DNA from: Planktothrix tepida PCC 9214
Lineage (GTDB): Bacteria; Cyanobacteriota; Cyanobacteriia; Cyanobacteriales; Microcoleaceae
Length of the DNA stretch: 64,000 nt
Assembly: GCF_900009145.1 (NCBI RefSeq)
Contig: NZ_LN889812.1
Span: 471,069-535,068 of the forward strand
Direction of reading: 5' to 3'
Part shown: positions 28,357 to 37,366 of the stretch, piece after piece
Layout of the letters: every line of letters starts with the position of its first letter
Numbering within the stretch: position 1 is the stretch's first letter
Translations under genes and position numbers: made by a program
Notes under the pieces: model-generated
The model's database searches: none
Told to the model about the DNA's origin: nothing
The model's input: only the letters and a program-made list of their open reading frames with translations

Positions 28357-29393
28357 CTTGTTTCCTGGGGATATTTAATCATAAAACAAACAGCGACACC
28401 CTGCTGAATATCAAATACATTTTTATCGGGTAAACCATTAGGAGTCACTTCTTTTTTCTTACTATTCCCATGTAAATCCATTATATAAATTTCATCAAAG
28501 GTTTTCTCTAAACTTTGTCGCATTCCTCGAAAGGTAGGATTATCCAGATAACCATGATTGGTAATAAATGCTAAAATTCCTGAACCTGTACGGTCAATTC
28601 GCCATTGTCCAAACCGAATAAATTTAACATAATCATCTTGTAACCATTTCGGGTTACGTTCTCCTAAAGGTACACCATCTACATAATAATAGTCTTTTAC
28701 TAATCCTGATATCCATTCACTGTTATTCGCAGAATGTCCCGAATAAGGGGGATTACCGATGACTATCATCACTGGAAAATCTCGTTTAATAGCAGCGGCT
28801 TCATTGGCTTCTTGGGCGACATATTGACCAAATAAAATCTCAGATTTTTTTAACGCTTCGTCTAAAGTATTGGTTAAATAAATCCCTAACCGTTGTTTCT
28901 GTTGAAATTGATAACCATAATTTTGTAATTGTAATCCTAATTTTAAGTGAGCGATCGCATAAGGAGCCATTAACAATTCAAATCCATATAACCGATTAAA
29001 TAAATGCTCCTTAACATAATCATTCCAACTACTTCCTAACCCCATTTCATCTAAATTTTGGTAAATTTGATTCACCACAGTATAGAGAAATGTTCCCGTT
29101 CCCGTTGCGGGATCAAGAATTTGTACCCTCGGCTGTTTTGTGGTTTTATCTTGACTATAATCAGCCAAACCTAACGCTAAATTAAACCGATTTTTAAGAA
29201 TTAAATCTACTGAACGGACAATAAAAGATACTACAGGTTCAGGTGTATAATAAACCCCTCGACTTTTCCGCAAAGCAGCATCATAAGCCGCGAGAAAGGT
29301 TTCATAAAAATGTACAACCGGATCTTCCTGTCGGGTAGTTTTGCCAAAATTTTCTAAAATATTCGTCATATTAACTTGGGCTAAAAGCTGCAC
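28353..29393 (-). pseudogene. N6-adenine DNA methylase core fragment of a broken single-chain R-M gene
   Basis: The frame holds the methylase core: SRGVYYTPEPVVSFIVRSVD, motif I DPATGTGTFLYTVVNQIY, and motif IV MIVIGNPPYSG (NPPY), which identify a gamma-class N6-adenine methylase of the type ISP/IIG kind. It is continuous in frame with the fragment ending at 29505: between TGA 29505-29507 and GTG 29393 the codons read RTAGLYIPDTNPFLKRL, normal family sequence. It ends KYPQETR and stops where the HicB-like sequence starts. On its own it lacks both the nuclease and most of the specificity domain. Confidence 0.85.
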
Positions 29394-29504
29394 TAAATCA
29401 TCAACAGCCCAATTAATTTGAGAAATCGCATCCGTATCAACAACGGTATTAAATAACCGCTTTAAAAACGGGTTGGTATCAGGAATATATAACCCGGCTG
29501 TGCG

Positions 29505-30209
29505 TCATTCAAAAGCATAATTTTGAGGGTTTTGAGCATGACTAACCCTAGCTGTAAATAAACCATAAGCAACGGTTTGAGCATACATATCCGCAAAAGT
29601 AGATTGTTCTAAATTCGGTAATAACACCTCTTGAAATCCTTTTTGCAGTTGATGCAGTTGTCCGGTTTCTGTTTCTAGTTTTAAGGCTTCTATGACTGCA
29701 TAACGAATCGCTTTTGTCAATCGTGCCATCTGTTTTGCTAAATCTTCAGGGTTATTAATAATTTCGCCCTGATAGTTCAGAAATCCTTGAATTAATTGAT
29801 TAGTCTGTTCAATATCAATTAATTGAATCTGATGATTAACTTGTTCTGCTAAAACTGTTTTTAAGCGCAGTTTCTCGTTAACATACCAACGAAATTCTAA
29901 ATAATTAGTTAAAATTAAATTATCCCCAATATGGGATTCTCGATAACGTTCTAACTGTTCTGTTTTTTCAACGGTTGATAAATCAATTCCGATATCCTTC
30001 GCTTCTACATATCCAATTAATAACTCTCGTTTTCTCACGGTAAAATCAGGTATTCCGGCTTTATTTCCTTTTTCCTCAATACTGGCTTCAATCTGTTCTG
30101 AGGGATGATCTAATAAGGTTTTTAAAGTGGGGTAGTGAGTGCGTTCACTCCCCCGTTGTAAATTTTTTTGAAGCGATCGCAAATAAATTTCAAAATTCAT
30201 GCTAATCAT
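29505..30209 (-). pseudogene. N-terminal nuclease fragment of the broken single-chain R-M gene
   Basis: The 234-residue fragment carries an N-terminal PD-(D/E)xK-like nuclease: NKAGIPDFTVRKRELLIGYVEAKDIGIDL, with the PD and ExK motifs visible near residues 53-73. It ends at a TGA (29505-29507) after SHAQNPQNYAFE; the reading frame then continues without shift into the methylase core. One nonsense change therefore separates the nuclease from the methylase. In intact relatives the whole is one polypeptide of about 1,000 residues that both cuts and methylates DNA. The fragment starts at ATG 30209 or the ATG at 30200. Confidence 0.87.
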
Positions 30210-30228
30210 TCCTTAAAACAGATTGTCT

Positions 30229-30280
30229 TGATGAGCATTATAGGTTAAAAAGGCAATTGTTTAACCTATAATGCTCATCA
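30229..30280. repeat. Perfect 21-bp inverted repeat with 10-base loop
   Basis: The left arm (30229-30249) begins TGATGAGCATTATAGG and the right arm (30260-30280) is its exact complement, ending CCTATAATGCTCATCA. The loop is AAGGCAATTG. The outer sequences CTTGATGAG and CTCATCAAG (30282-30293 region) provide an additional possible pairing. It lies 20 bases upstream of the R-M gene start, so it could be an operator, an attenuator or a small mobile repeat. The rest of 30281-30551 holds nothing identifiable. Confidence 0.93.
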
Positions 30281-30551
30281 AATTCTCATCAAGTTCTTAT
30301 TTTTAAAGGATAATGAATGAGCATGGAGTCAGGGAATAGCCCCAACTAGAAAAATTACAAAACTGTAATCTAAACAACATTGTTTCTGTAATTTCCACAA
30401 CCGTTAATAGTAAACAAGATAAGTTGTGAGTTCAACCTAAGCCAGACCCTTAATATAGTAATCCCTTTATTCAGGATTCTATTAGAGTCATCCCCATCAA
30501 AAAATGTAACGAACAACTTAAATTAAACACTTAATTAAGAGAGATTTTATT

Positions 30552-31391
30552 ATGGCTACCAGCACAGAATCACCCCTTCTCGAAAATCCAGAAAGCGTCC
30601 CAAGTGGGGTAAATAGCCTCAATAATCAAGGAACGAGCGGACAAGGGAATAATCCGCCTTTTCCTCCTAATCAAGGAACGAACGAACAAGGGAATAATCC
30701 GCCTTTTCCTCCTAATCATGGAACGAATTCACAAGGGAATAATCCTCCCTTTCCTCCTAATCAAGGAACAAATGAACAAGGGAATAATCCTCCCTTTCCT
30801 CCTAATCAAGGAACAAATGAACAAGGGAATAATCCTCCATTCCCTCCTAATCAAGGAACAAATGAACAAGGGAATAATCCTCCCTTTCCTCCTAATCAAG
30901 GAACGAATCAACAAGGGAATAATTCTCCTTTCCCAGGGAATGAAGATGATAGTTTAACGGGAACTACTGGGAATGATTATTTAACAGGTTATCGCGGAAA
31001 TGATACGCTTTTAGGTGACGCAGGAGACGATGTAATCCTAGGGGGACGAGGACGTGATTCCTTAACAGGTGGCGACGGTAATGATTTGTTAGATGGGGGT
31101 GGGGGTCAAGATACTTTGATTGGTGGCGGTGGTACAGATACCTTTGTATTAACTGGCAAATTTAGCCCGCCTAACGCTGATTTAGCAGATATTATTATGG
31201 ATTTTGAACCGGGAACGGATCATATTTTGCTAAAAGGGATTGCAGATATTTCTAATGTCACCATTACTCAAGGTACGGGTCTTTATGCCAATGATACAAT
31301 CGTAAATATTGCGGATACAGGACAAGTTTTAGCGGTCTTCAAAGGGATCACATCTACAAATCTTAATCTTTCCGATTTTACTCTGGGTTAA
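30552..31391 (+). CDS. RTX-type calcium-binding protein with Asn/Pro/Gln-rich repeats
   Basis: The 279-residue product has no signal peptide, as expected for type I secretion. Residues 25-129 are seven tandem 15-residue repeats (NQGTNEQGNNPPFPP type). Residues about 133-200 carry RTX nonapeptides such as GNDYLTG, GNDTLLGDAGDD and GGDGNDLLDGGGGQDTLIGG, which bind calcium in a beta-roll. The C-terminal 75 residues (DTFVLTGKFSPPN ... FTLG) are the usual RTX cap. It is probably a secreted surface or matrix protein; no secretion gene is adjacent. AAGAGAGAT precedes the ATG. Confidence 0.9.
   Translation: MATSTESPLLENPESVPSGVNSLNNQGTSGQGNNPPFPPNQGTNEQGNNPPFPPNHGTNSQGNNPPFPPNQGTNEQGNNPPFPPNQGTNEQGNNPPFPPNQGTNEQGNNPPFPPNQGTNQQGNNSPFPGNEDDSLTGTTGNDYLTGYRGNDTLLGDAGDDVILGGRGRDSLTGGDGNDLLDGGGGQDTLIGGGGTDTFVLTGKFSPPNADLADIIMDFEPGTDHILLKGIADISNVTITQGTGLYANDTIVNIADTGQVLAVFKGITSTNLNLSDFTLG
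30624..30938 (+). repeat. Seven tandem 45-bp coding repeats
   Basis: Seven units of 45 bp, each beginning AATCAAGGAAC (one has AATCATGGAAC), fill this stretch without gaps and stay in frame. The central copies (30759-30893) are almost identical at the DNA level, which suggests recent unequal exchange and likely length variation between strains. Confidence 0.95.
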
Positions 31392-31430
31392 CAGAATTGT
31401 GTTCTGATACTTACATCTATTTTAACATTC

Positions 31431-31458
31431 TCCCCCTGTTGAAAAAAAGGGGGATTCT
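31431..31458 (+). terminator. Possible terminator after the RTX gene
   Basis: TCCCCCT (31431-31437) pairs with AGGGGGA (31448-31454), followed by TTCTTGTTATTTT. It lies about 40 bases after the RTX stop and between convergent genes. Confidence 0.55.
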
Positions 31459-31494
31459 TGTTATTTTAAAATCAATTCAGATCGTCAACACCAT

Positions 31495-32178
31495 CTATTC
31501 TTTAACTAATTGTTGCACAAAGTCTTGATGGGACTGACTTGCCAATCCTTGTTGTAATCCTTCTAAAACTTTGGCTAAATTTCCCGCTAATAAAGCCGAT
31601 TTATCTAACCATAAACCGGGAAAAACTTGCGAATAAATGATACCGTTGCTATCAGATTCAAGTTTAATATATTCTCCCCCATTTAACCTAAACCAATCAA
31701 ATTCACTATCATAAATTCGCCAGACTAAATATTCTTGTACTTGATTTCGACGGTAAACGTTAAGTTTGTGATGTAAATCTATTGAGGCAGTAGAAGCAGC
31801 AATTTCTACAATTAATTCTGGCGCACCTTCGACATAATCATCTTCGCTAATCGTCGATTGTCCACCCTGTTCTATTCTTAATAAAGCATCTGGTTGCGGT
31901 TCGTTATCGGCATCAAGGCGCACAGTGGCATTATCCAGTGTTTCCACTCCTGGTGTAGCTGCTTCGTAGGTTCCTAACCAAGTGATCATGTGAGAATGAG
32001 GTTTGCTATGTTTTTTTGCTCTAACTGGAGATGCCATGTAAACGATTCCTTCGATTAATTCTGCCTTTTTGATTTCAGGCATTGCTTGATAACGGCGTTC
32101 AAATTGGATACGAGTTAGTTTGTCGCCGTTTTCTAATGGCGGAATTGTTGCCGGAGGAGAAACAGTAGAAGCGATCAT
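31495..32178 (-). CDS. Uma2 family (PD-(D/E)xK-like) protein, copy 1
   Basis: The 227-residue product belongs to the Uma2 family (DUF820), greatly expanded in cyanobacteria. Visible signatures are RFERRYQAMPEIKKAELIEGIVYMASP, PQPDALLRI, and PELIVEIAASTASIDLHHKL, which supply the conserved Glu, Asp and E-x-A/S residues of a restriction-endonuclease-like fold. Cellular role is unknown; a nuclease fold is established for the family. The upstream neighbour is a close paralogue, so this is a tandem duplication. Confidence 0.92.
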   Translation of the reverse strand: MIASTVSPPATIPPLENGDKLTRIQFERRYQAMPEIKKAELIEGIVYMASPVRAKKHSKPHSHMITWLGTYEAATPGVETLDNATVRLDADNEPQPDALLRIEQGGQSTISEDDYVEGAPELIVEIAASTASIDLHHKLNVYRRNQVQEYLVWRIYDSEFDWFRLNGGEYIKLESDSNGIIYSQVFPGLWLDKSALLAGNLAKVLEGLQQGLASQSHQDFVQQLVKE

Positions 32179-32296
32179 GGTTTTTCCAGAAGCGACTTAT
32201 AATTTATTATAAATTAAATTTGCGATCAAAAGGGCGATCGCAAATTTATCTGGTCTGCGATGAGTGCTAACGCGCTCCGAAGATAGCCAACGCCAT

Positions 32297-32980
32297 CTAC
32301 TCCTGAGCTAATTGTTGCACAAAATCTTGATGGGACTGACTTGCCAAACCTTGTTGCAAAACCGCTAAAACTTGGGCTAAATTTCCCGCTAATAAAGCTG
32401 CTTTATCTAACCATAAACCAGGGAAAACTTGCGAATAAATGATACCGTTGCTATCAGATTCAAGTTTAATATATTCTCCAGCATTTAACCTAAACCAATC
32501 AAATTCATGATCATCAACTCGCCAAACTAAATATTCTTGTACTTGATTTCGACGATAAACTTTCAATTTTTGGTTAACATCAATTGACACAGTGCTGGCA
32601 GCAATTTCTACGATTAATTCTGGTGCACCTTCGACATAGCCATCCTGACTAATCCTAGATTGTCCGCCAACTTCAATTCTTAGTAGTGCATCAGGTTGAG
32701 GTTCATTATCCAAATCGAGACGTACTGTAGCATTATCCCCCAATTCAATTCCTGGTGTACCCGACCAATAGTATCCTAACCATGTCATGATTCGAGCGTG
32801 AGGATTGCCATGATTAGTGATTCGCAAAGGCGATGCCATATAAACGACTCCTTCAATTAATTCTGCCTTTTTCTGATGAGGCATAGCAGAATAACGACGC
32901 TCAAATTCAGCACGGGTTAGTTGATCTCCGTTTTCTAAAGGAGGAATCGTTAATTTAGGAGAAATTGTTGTTGATATCAT
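32297..32980 (-). CDS. Uma2 family (PD-(D/E)xK-like) protein, copy 2
   Basis: The product is a near-copy of the 31495-32178 protein: same length, same start (MISTTISPKLTIPPLENGD against MIASTVSPPATIPPLENGD) and near-identical C-terminus (LLAGNLAQVLAVLQQGLASQ). I place the start at the ATG at 32980, with GGGAGAAAAA just ahead; the longer frame to 33007 needs a TTG. Conserved PQPDALLRIEVGG and PELIVEIAASTVS residues are intact, so both copies may be active. Confidence 0.92.
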   Translation of the reverse strand: MISTTISPKLTIPPLENGDQLTRAEFERRYSAMPHQKKAELIEGVVYMASPLRITNHGNPHARIMTWLGYYWSGTPGIELGDNATVRLDLDNEPQPDALLRIEVGGQSRISQDGYVEGAPELIVEIAASTVSIDVNQKLKVYRRNQVQEYLVWRVDDHEFDWFRLNAGEYIKLESDSNGIIYSQVFPGLWLDKAALLAGNLAQVLAVLQQGLASQSHQDFVQQLAQE

Positions 32981-33110
32981 GTTTGATTTTTCTCCCGAAT
33001 TAGACAATAATTATACTCTTAAATGATAGCAAATCTAACTTTAGTTTTCTTCGGCTTTGTTTGTCAAGGGGAAATAACAAAGTATCAGAACAATGTTAAG
33101 CAACCAACAA

Positions 33111-35489
33111 TCAGAGCTTCTCAATGATGGGAGTATTCAAGATCAGGACTCGGTTTCGACCCATTTCCTTAGCTTGGTATAGGGCGGCATCAGCGGCTGA
33201 ATAAAGGGCTTGTAATTTAGCACCATCCTGAGAATACTCAGCGACTCCGGCACTGAATGTGACTTGAAAGGTTTGATGAATAAACTTCTGCTGACCCCAG
33301 ATATTCAAGAATTCATTCAGCCGTTTTGCACCCTGCTCTCGCGTCATACCATATAAACCGAGAACAAATTCCTCGCCACCCCAACGAGCGACGATATCTT
33401 CAGACCGAAAGAACTGCTTTAAGTGCCTTCCGAATTGGCAAAGAATTCTATCTCCCACCTCATGACCGTGTAGATCATTGACTTGTTTGAAGTGGTCTAA
33501 GTCGAGAATGATAAAACACAACGGTTGATTTTGGCGCTGTGCCAAACGGATTAATCGCTCTAAATCCAAAATAGATTTGTGCCGAGTTGCTGTACCTGTG
33601 AGTTCATCAATTTCTGCAAATCTCTTAAGAATTCGGGTTCGCTCCAGACGATTTAAAATGCGGGCAATCAGTTCAGGCCCAATAATGGGTTTCTGCACAT
33701 AGTCATCTGCACCGACAGCGAACACCTGATGGATGATTTCAGGATTATGATGAGCAGATAGAAACAGCACAGGCAACTCGCGCCAACGTGGATCACCGCG
33801 AATGACTTGACACAGTTCAATGCCACTAAAACCGGGCATCTCAATATCTAAAATCAGCAAATCGGGTACAGAAAATCCGAGAGTTTCCTCAAATTCCTGG
33901 GGGTCTGCTAAGGTTTTGACCTGAAAGCCCCAAGGCACTAAGAGACTTGATAAGGCCGCTAGTAGCTGATAATCATCATCGACAATCAGGATTTTGGCTT
34001 CCGGTTTCTGGGGGCGGTTGAGTTCGTAACTAACGGCTTTGAGAATTTCTTCTGGACTAATGGGTTTTTCTAAACAGACATTTCCGCCCAAACGGGCAAC
34101 TTCTACTCGAACGCCTAACTCATTTTGGGTCGTCAGCACTAACACAGGAATTTGGGGGTGGTGTTGCGCCAATTCAGCGAGTAGGGTCATTCCATTTTCT
34201 GGAGTCTGGGGAAAAGTGAGGTCAAGAAGAATGACATCCGGTAGATGGGATGCAATGGATCTTCTTGCTGTTGTTAAGTCTGTTGTCACTTCCACCTGAA
34301 AACCCCAAATGAGTGCTTTTCGTTGAATCTGTTGAGTCAGTTCTGTATCACCACCAACAACCAACAACCGACCCGACCCCAGATTGAAACCGGAAGTCAG
34401 TGCCATTGTCGATGGCTTGCTGTCTACAATTTGTTTAAGATGCCCAACCCATTCTTCCAGTTGTCGCGCCTCATTTTCACCTAACGACTCTAAGTGAAGC
34501 AACTGTTCAATCTGTCGTGCGACTTCTGAACCTTGTGGTAAGCCCAATGAACCGAGTGAGCCAATCAATCGATGCACCTCCCCTTGAACAGAATCTCGCA
34601 GTTCCTGAGCTAGACTTCCGGTCGAGAGTTGGGCAATGGCTTGCTCGAAAACCGCCATCCGCAGATCAAAACCTTCTTTGAAGTTGTCCCAGACTTGTTG
34701 CATAACAGCCTGAACTTGGACTTGAGCTTGCCACTTGTTGTCTGCTGAAACCACAGACATTGGAGTGGATAGGGTTCTTTGCTCTAGTGGTGTCTTGGCG
34801 GTGGGAACTTCTTCCGGTAGAGCTTTTAGCCGATAACCCAATCCGTACACCGTCTCAATCAGATTGATCGTTATTCCCGCTCCTTTGAGCTTCTGTCGCA
34901 ACCCTTTGATTTGGGTGGAGACGGCATCTTCTTGGGGGAATTCCCCGCTTAGCCAGATGTGATCTAAAATCGCACTGCGGCTAAAGATTCGCCGAGGATT
35001 GCGGAGGAAAAGCTCTAAAATACCGTATTCTTTTGGGGTTAGGTGTAACAGTTGTCCGTCATAGGTCACTTGGCAAGCTTCTGGCTGAAGTTGAAGTTTT
35101 TCCCAGGTCAATACCGGAGGTAAGGTTGAACTACCTCGTCGCAATAAAGCTTGAATTCGAGCGATTAATTCAGGGAGTTCGTAGGGCTTGATCACATAAT
35201 CATCGGCTCCGGCTTCTAAACCCATGACCCGATCACTACTATTTTCCTTTGCACTTAATAGTAAAATCGGTATTTGTGACCCGTGCGATCGCAATTGGCG
35301 ACACAGATTAATTCCATCTAAATTCGGAAGCATAATATCGAGGATGATGAGATCATAGGGGATAGATTGAGCCAGTTCCAAACCCATTTGACCATCTGTT
35401 GCTATCTCAACCGTGTAATGGTGAGTCGTGAGTTCTTGTGCTAGGATATTTGCTGTCATCTCGTCATCTTCTACGAGCAGAATTTTCAT
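33111..35489 (-). CDS. Multidomain response regulator: REC, OmpR-type wHTH, Hpt, REC, REC, GGDEF
   Basis: The 792-residue product begins with a receiver (Asp51 in LIILDIMLP), an OmpR/PhoB winged helix (residues about 130-225, LTPKEYGILELFLRNPRRIFSR), an Hpt-like helical domain near 255-355 (VHRLIGSLGSLG), two further receivers (VILLDLTFP and LLILDIEMP) and a GGDEF domain (about 630-785). The signature reads RWGGEEF, a catalytically competent form, so it probably makes c-di-GMP. It lies downstream of the ComFB, phytochrome kinase and receiver genes on the same strand, which suggests it receives phosphate from that kinase. Confidence 0.93.
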   Translation of the reverse strand: MKILLVEDDEMTANILAQELTTHHYTVEIATDGQMGLELAQSIPYDLIILDIMLPNLDGINLCRQLRSHGSQIPILLLSAKENSSDRVMGLEAGADDYVIKPYELPELIARIQALLRRGSSTLPPVLTWEKLQLQPEACQVTYDGQLLHLTPKEYGILELFLRNPRRIFSRSAILDHIWLSGEFPQEDAVSTQIKGLRQKLKGAGITINLIETVYGLGYRLKALPEEVPTAKTPLEQRTLSTPMSVVSADNKWQAQVQVQAVMQQVWDNFKEGFDLRMAVFEQAIAQLSTGSLAQELRDSVQGEVHRLIGSLGSLGLPQGSEVARQIEQLLHLESLGENEARQLEEWVGHLKQIVDSKPSTMALTSGFNLGSGRLLVVGGDTELTQQIQRKALIWGFQVEVTTDLTTARRSIASHLPDVILLDLTFPQTPENGMTLLAELAQHHPQIPVLVLTTQNELGVRVEVARLGGNVCLEKPISPEEILKAVSYELNRPQKPEAKILIVDDDYQLLAALSSLLVPWGFQVKTLADPQEFEETLGFSVPDLLILDIEMPGFSGIELCQVIRGDPRWRELPVLFLSAHHNPEIIHQVFAVGADDYVQKPIIGPELIARILNRLERTRILKRFAEIDELTGTATRHKSILDLERLIRLAQRQNQPLCFIILDLDHFKQVNDLHGHEVGDRILCQFGRHLKQFFRSEDIVARWGGEEFVLGLYGMTREQGAKRLNEFLNIWGQQKFIHQTFQVTFSAGVAEYSQDGAKLQALYSAADAALYQAKEMGRNRVLILNTPIIEKL

Positions 35490-35945
35490 TAGAACTCATC
35501 CCTTACTTTGTTTTCAAAAAGCCTCAAAATTTTTTATCAGAAAAATGGGTTTAAAACCCTGTTTTTCTAGGACGGCTTTATATTGCGTTGTCTATTGACA
35601 TCCAATCGTGCTACCATTTCGGATAACAGGAAAGGTAAATAACCTGTCTAAAAACCTAGTTGCCTAACGGTAAATACTGAACCTTGACAATTGAATCTAT
35701 AGGGTTCTACTGCATAGTTTTAGCTTCTCCCCAGCAGTGGGTAAAAGATTCGTGGGAAGCTCAACAACCCGTTTTTGAAACGTATTTGTTTCAATTAAAA
35801 AAGAACTCGCAGTCATGCGAATAGGGTAGGGCTTACCCAAATCTACGCTTGGGGAGAACCCCACCTCTGATCAAGGCACTGCAAGGTACTTTGATTAAGT
35901 GGTTTCGACGAACCAAGAATCTTCACGCCTTCAGGCTGAGGAGTG
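35490..35945. other. Intergenic region with a probable IS200/IS605 right-end remnant
   Basis: The 456-base gap between the GGDEF regulator start and the zinc-ribbon gene holds no gene. Around 35860-35955 the plus strand reads GGTTTCGACGAACCAAGAATC, then TTCACGCCTTCAGGCTGAGGAGTGTCAA, which resembles the right end (and guide-RNA scaffold) of IS200/IS605-family TnpB elements, including a short hairpin. No tnpA or tnpB frame is left. The identification rests on remembered resemblance only. Confidence 0.4.
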
Positions 35946-36134
35946 TCAACTCAAGGAACTCATTGGAGTTAAGCCCCTGGATTTCCTTACATTAGGAGTT
36001 GTTTCTAAGTCAGCTAAAATGCTATCATAATAGGGCATTTCCAGATAACAGTGACGACAAAACCAGTGAATTTCTCTTGCACGAATGTGCCGAAGTAAAG
36101 TATTAGAGCAGCAAGGACAAGTTGAAAATAACAT
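35946..36134 (-). CDS. Small zinc-ribbon-like protein
   Basis: The 62-residue product contains two CxxC pairs, CPCC near residues 6-9 and CRHC near 27-30, with His between, which suggests a single zinc-binding knuckle. A 20-residue tail is Ser/Thr-rich. It begins 46 bases after the ComFB gene on the same strand and is probably co-transcribed with it. Function is unknown. Confidence 0.7.
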   Translation of the reverse strand: MLFSTCPCCSNTLLRHIRAREIHWFCRHCYLEMPYYDSILADLETTPNVRKSRGLTPMSSLS

Positions 36135-36180
36135 TTTCTAATCTCCTTTTTTAAATGAGGTTTATTAATCTTTTTTTTGT

Positions 36181-36534
36181 TTAACTTACTTTTCGGGAAT
36201 TGCGAAAATTTTGATTATTATTGGGTTGAATGTCCATGTTATTTGAGCTAAAAATGCCAAAAATATCACGGATGCCTAAATGAATATAATATTCGATATC
36301 TAAGAACCGTTGACTTGAATAGGCAATCGATAATTTTGTCTGTTCCAGGTTTTCTGTTTTGTCTACTACAATGTATTTATTAGGAACACGACTCAGAACA
36401 TAAGCAACTAATTCCTGACGTAAGTTATTAGCCGAGAAAGTTTCCTGATGGAGAGACTTAGGATAGGTTTCTAAAATGTTGTCAATCTCCTCAATGACGA
36501 AAGGTAAAGTCAGATTGAGTAGCTTATTTTCCAT
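36181..36534 (-). CDS. ComFB family protein
   Basis: The 117-residue product matches the ComFB (late competence) family: LPFVIEEIDNILETYPKSL, then ANNLRQELVAYVLSRVPNKYIVVD. In cyanobacteria members of this family have been reported as cyclic dinucleotide receptors (for example CdgR in Anabaena), which is established for homologues and only inferred here. It sits between a phytochrome/receiver group and a GGDEF regulator on the same strand. AGGAGTAAAC precedes the ATG as a good ribosome binding site. Confidence 0.82.
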   Translation of the reverse strand: MENKLLNLTLPFVIEEIDNILETYPKSLHQETFSANNLRQELVAYVLSRVPNKYIVVDKTENLEQTKLSIAYSSQRFLDIEYYIHLGIRDIFGIFSSNNMDIQPNNNQNFRNSRKVS

Positions 36535-36831
36535 TGTTTACTCCTTAAAAGATTTAATCGGTAATAGAGGCAAAATTTGCCTAACCCTTTTCTGCAAAGA
36601 AAGGGCGAGGAGGCTGTAATGCTTCAAAGATTAAAAAACAAATTTGAGGGAAATTTGAGGATTTTTTCTCACATTCTTTGTCAAAGCCGTAAAATCCTTT
36701 AGATTTAAGTTCAGCAGGGATTATTACTGACTTGTGAATAAGGGTGTAATTGTAATAATTAGCAAATTTCTGAAACTTTTCTTTACAAACTTTTGAGGAT
36801 CAAGATGTTAACTGTTCCCTGTTCCCTAGTG

Positions 36832-37248
36832 CTATAGATTCCAGCCGAGAGCATGGGCAATTTGGGGAACTAGGGTGAGAGAATCAAAGGGTTTAGCGAT
36901 CGCACCTTTCACACCCAACGCTTGAAACCGATGAGGTTCAGTCAAACTGCGTCTTGCCGTTAAAAATATCACGGGGATAGGCTGGGTAACAGGATTCGCT
37001 TGTAGTTGTTGCAATACAGCTAAACCATCCATATCAGGCATCATCACATCCAGTAGAATCGCATCAGGCTTCTCTGAAACAGCCTTCACTAAACCCTCTT
37101 GACCCGAAGCTGCCAATGATACATTCCAACCCCCTAGTGTTTCCAAACATATTTTCACGATTTGTCGGATGTTGGATTCATCATCAATAAATAAAATTTG
37201 TTTACCTGGAGTCACTAGATTAGTCATATTTATGACACCTCTTAGCAT
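36832..37248 (-). CDS. Single-domain response regulator (receiver only)
   Basis: The 138-residue product is a lone REC domain: ILFIDDESNIRQIVKICLETLGGW, phosphoacceptor Asp in DAILLDVMMPDMDGLAVL, the conserved Thr in VIFLTARR and Lys in AIAKPFDSLTL. No output domain is present, so it acts as a phosphate shuttle or by protein contact. The start may be the ATG at 37230 (MTNLVTPG) rather than 37248. It is a paralogue of the adjacent receiver at 37367-37744. Confidence 0.95.
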   Translation of the reverse strand: MLRGVINMTNLVTPGKQILFIDDESNIRQIVKICLETLGGWNVSLAASGQEGLVKAVSEKPDAILLDVMMPDMDGLAVLQQLQANPVTQPIPVIFLTARRSLTEPHRFQALGVKGAIAKPFDSLTLVPQIAHALGWNL

Positions 37249-37366
37249 TCCCCAAGAGGCATTAGAAAAAATAATTCAACGTAGTAATTTCCCTACACCT
37301 AGAGATTAAAACAACAACTTGAGGAAATTTAGAGGGAAGCGAATACGGTCTTGGCTTGCTATTGCA

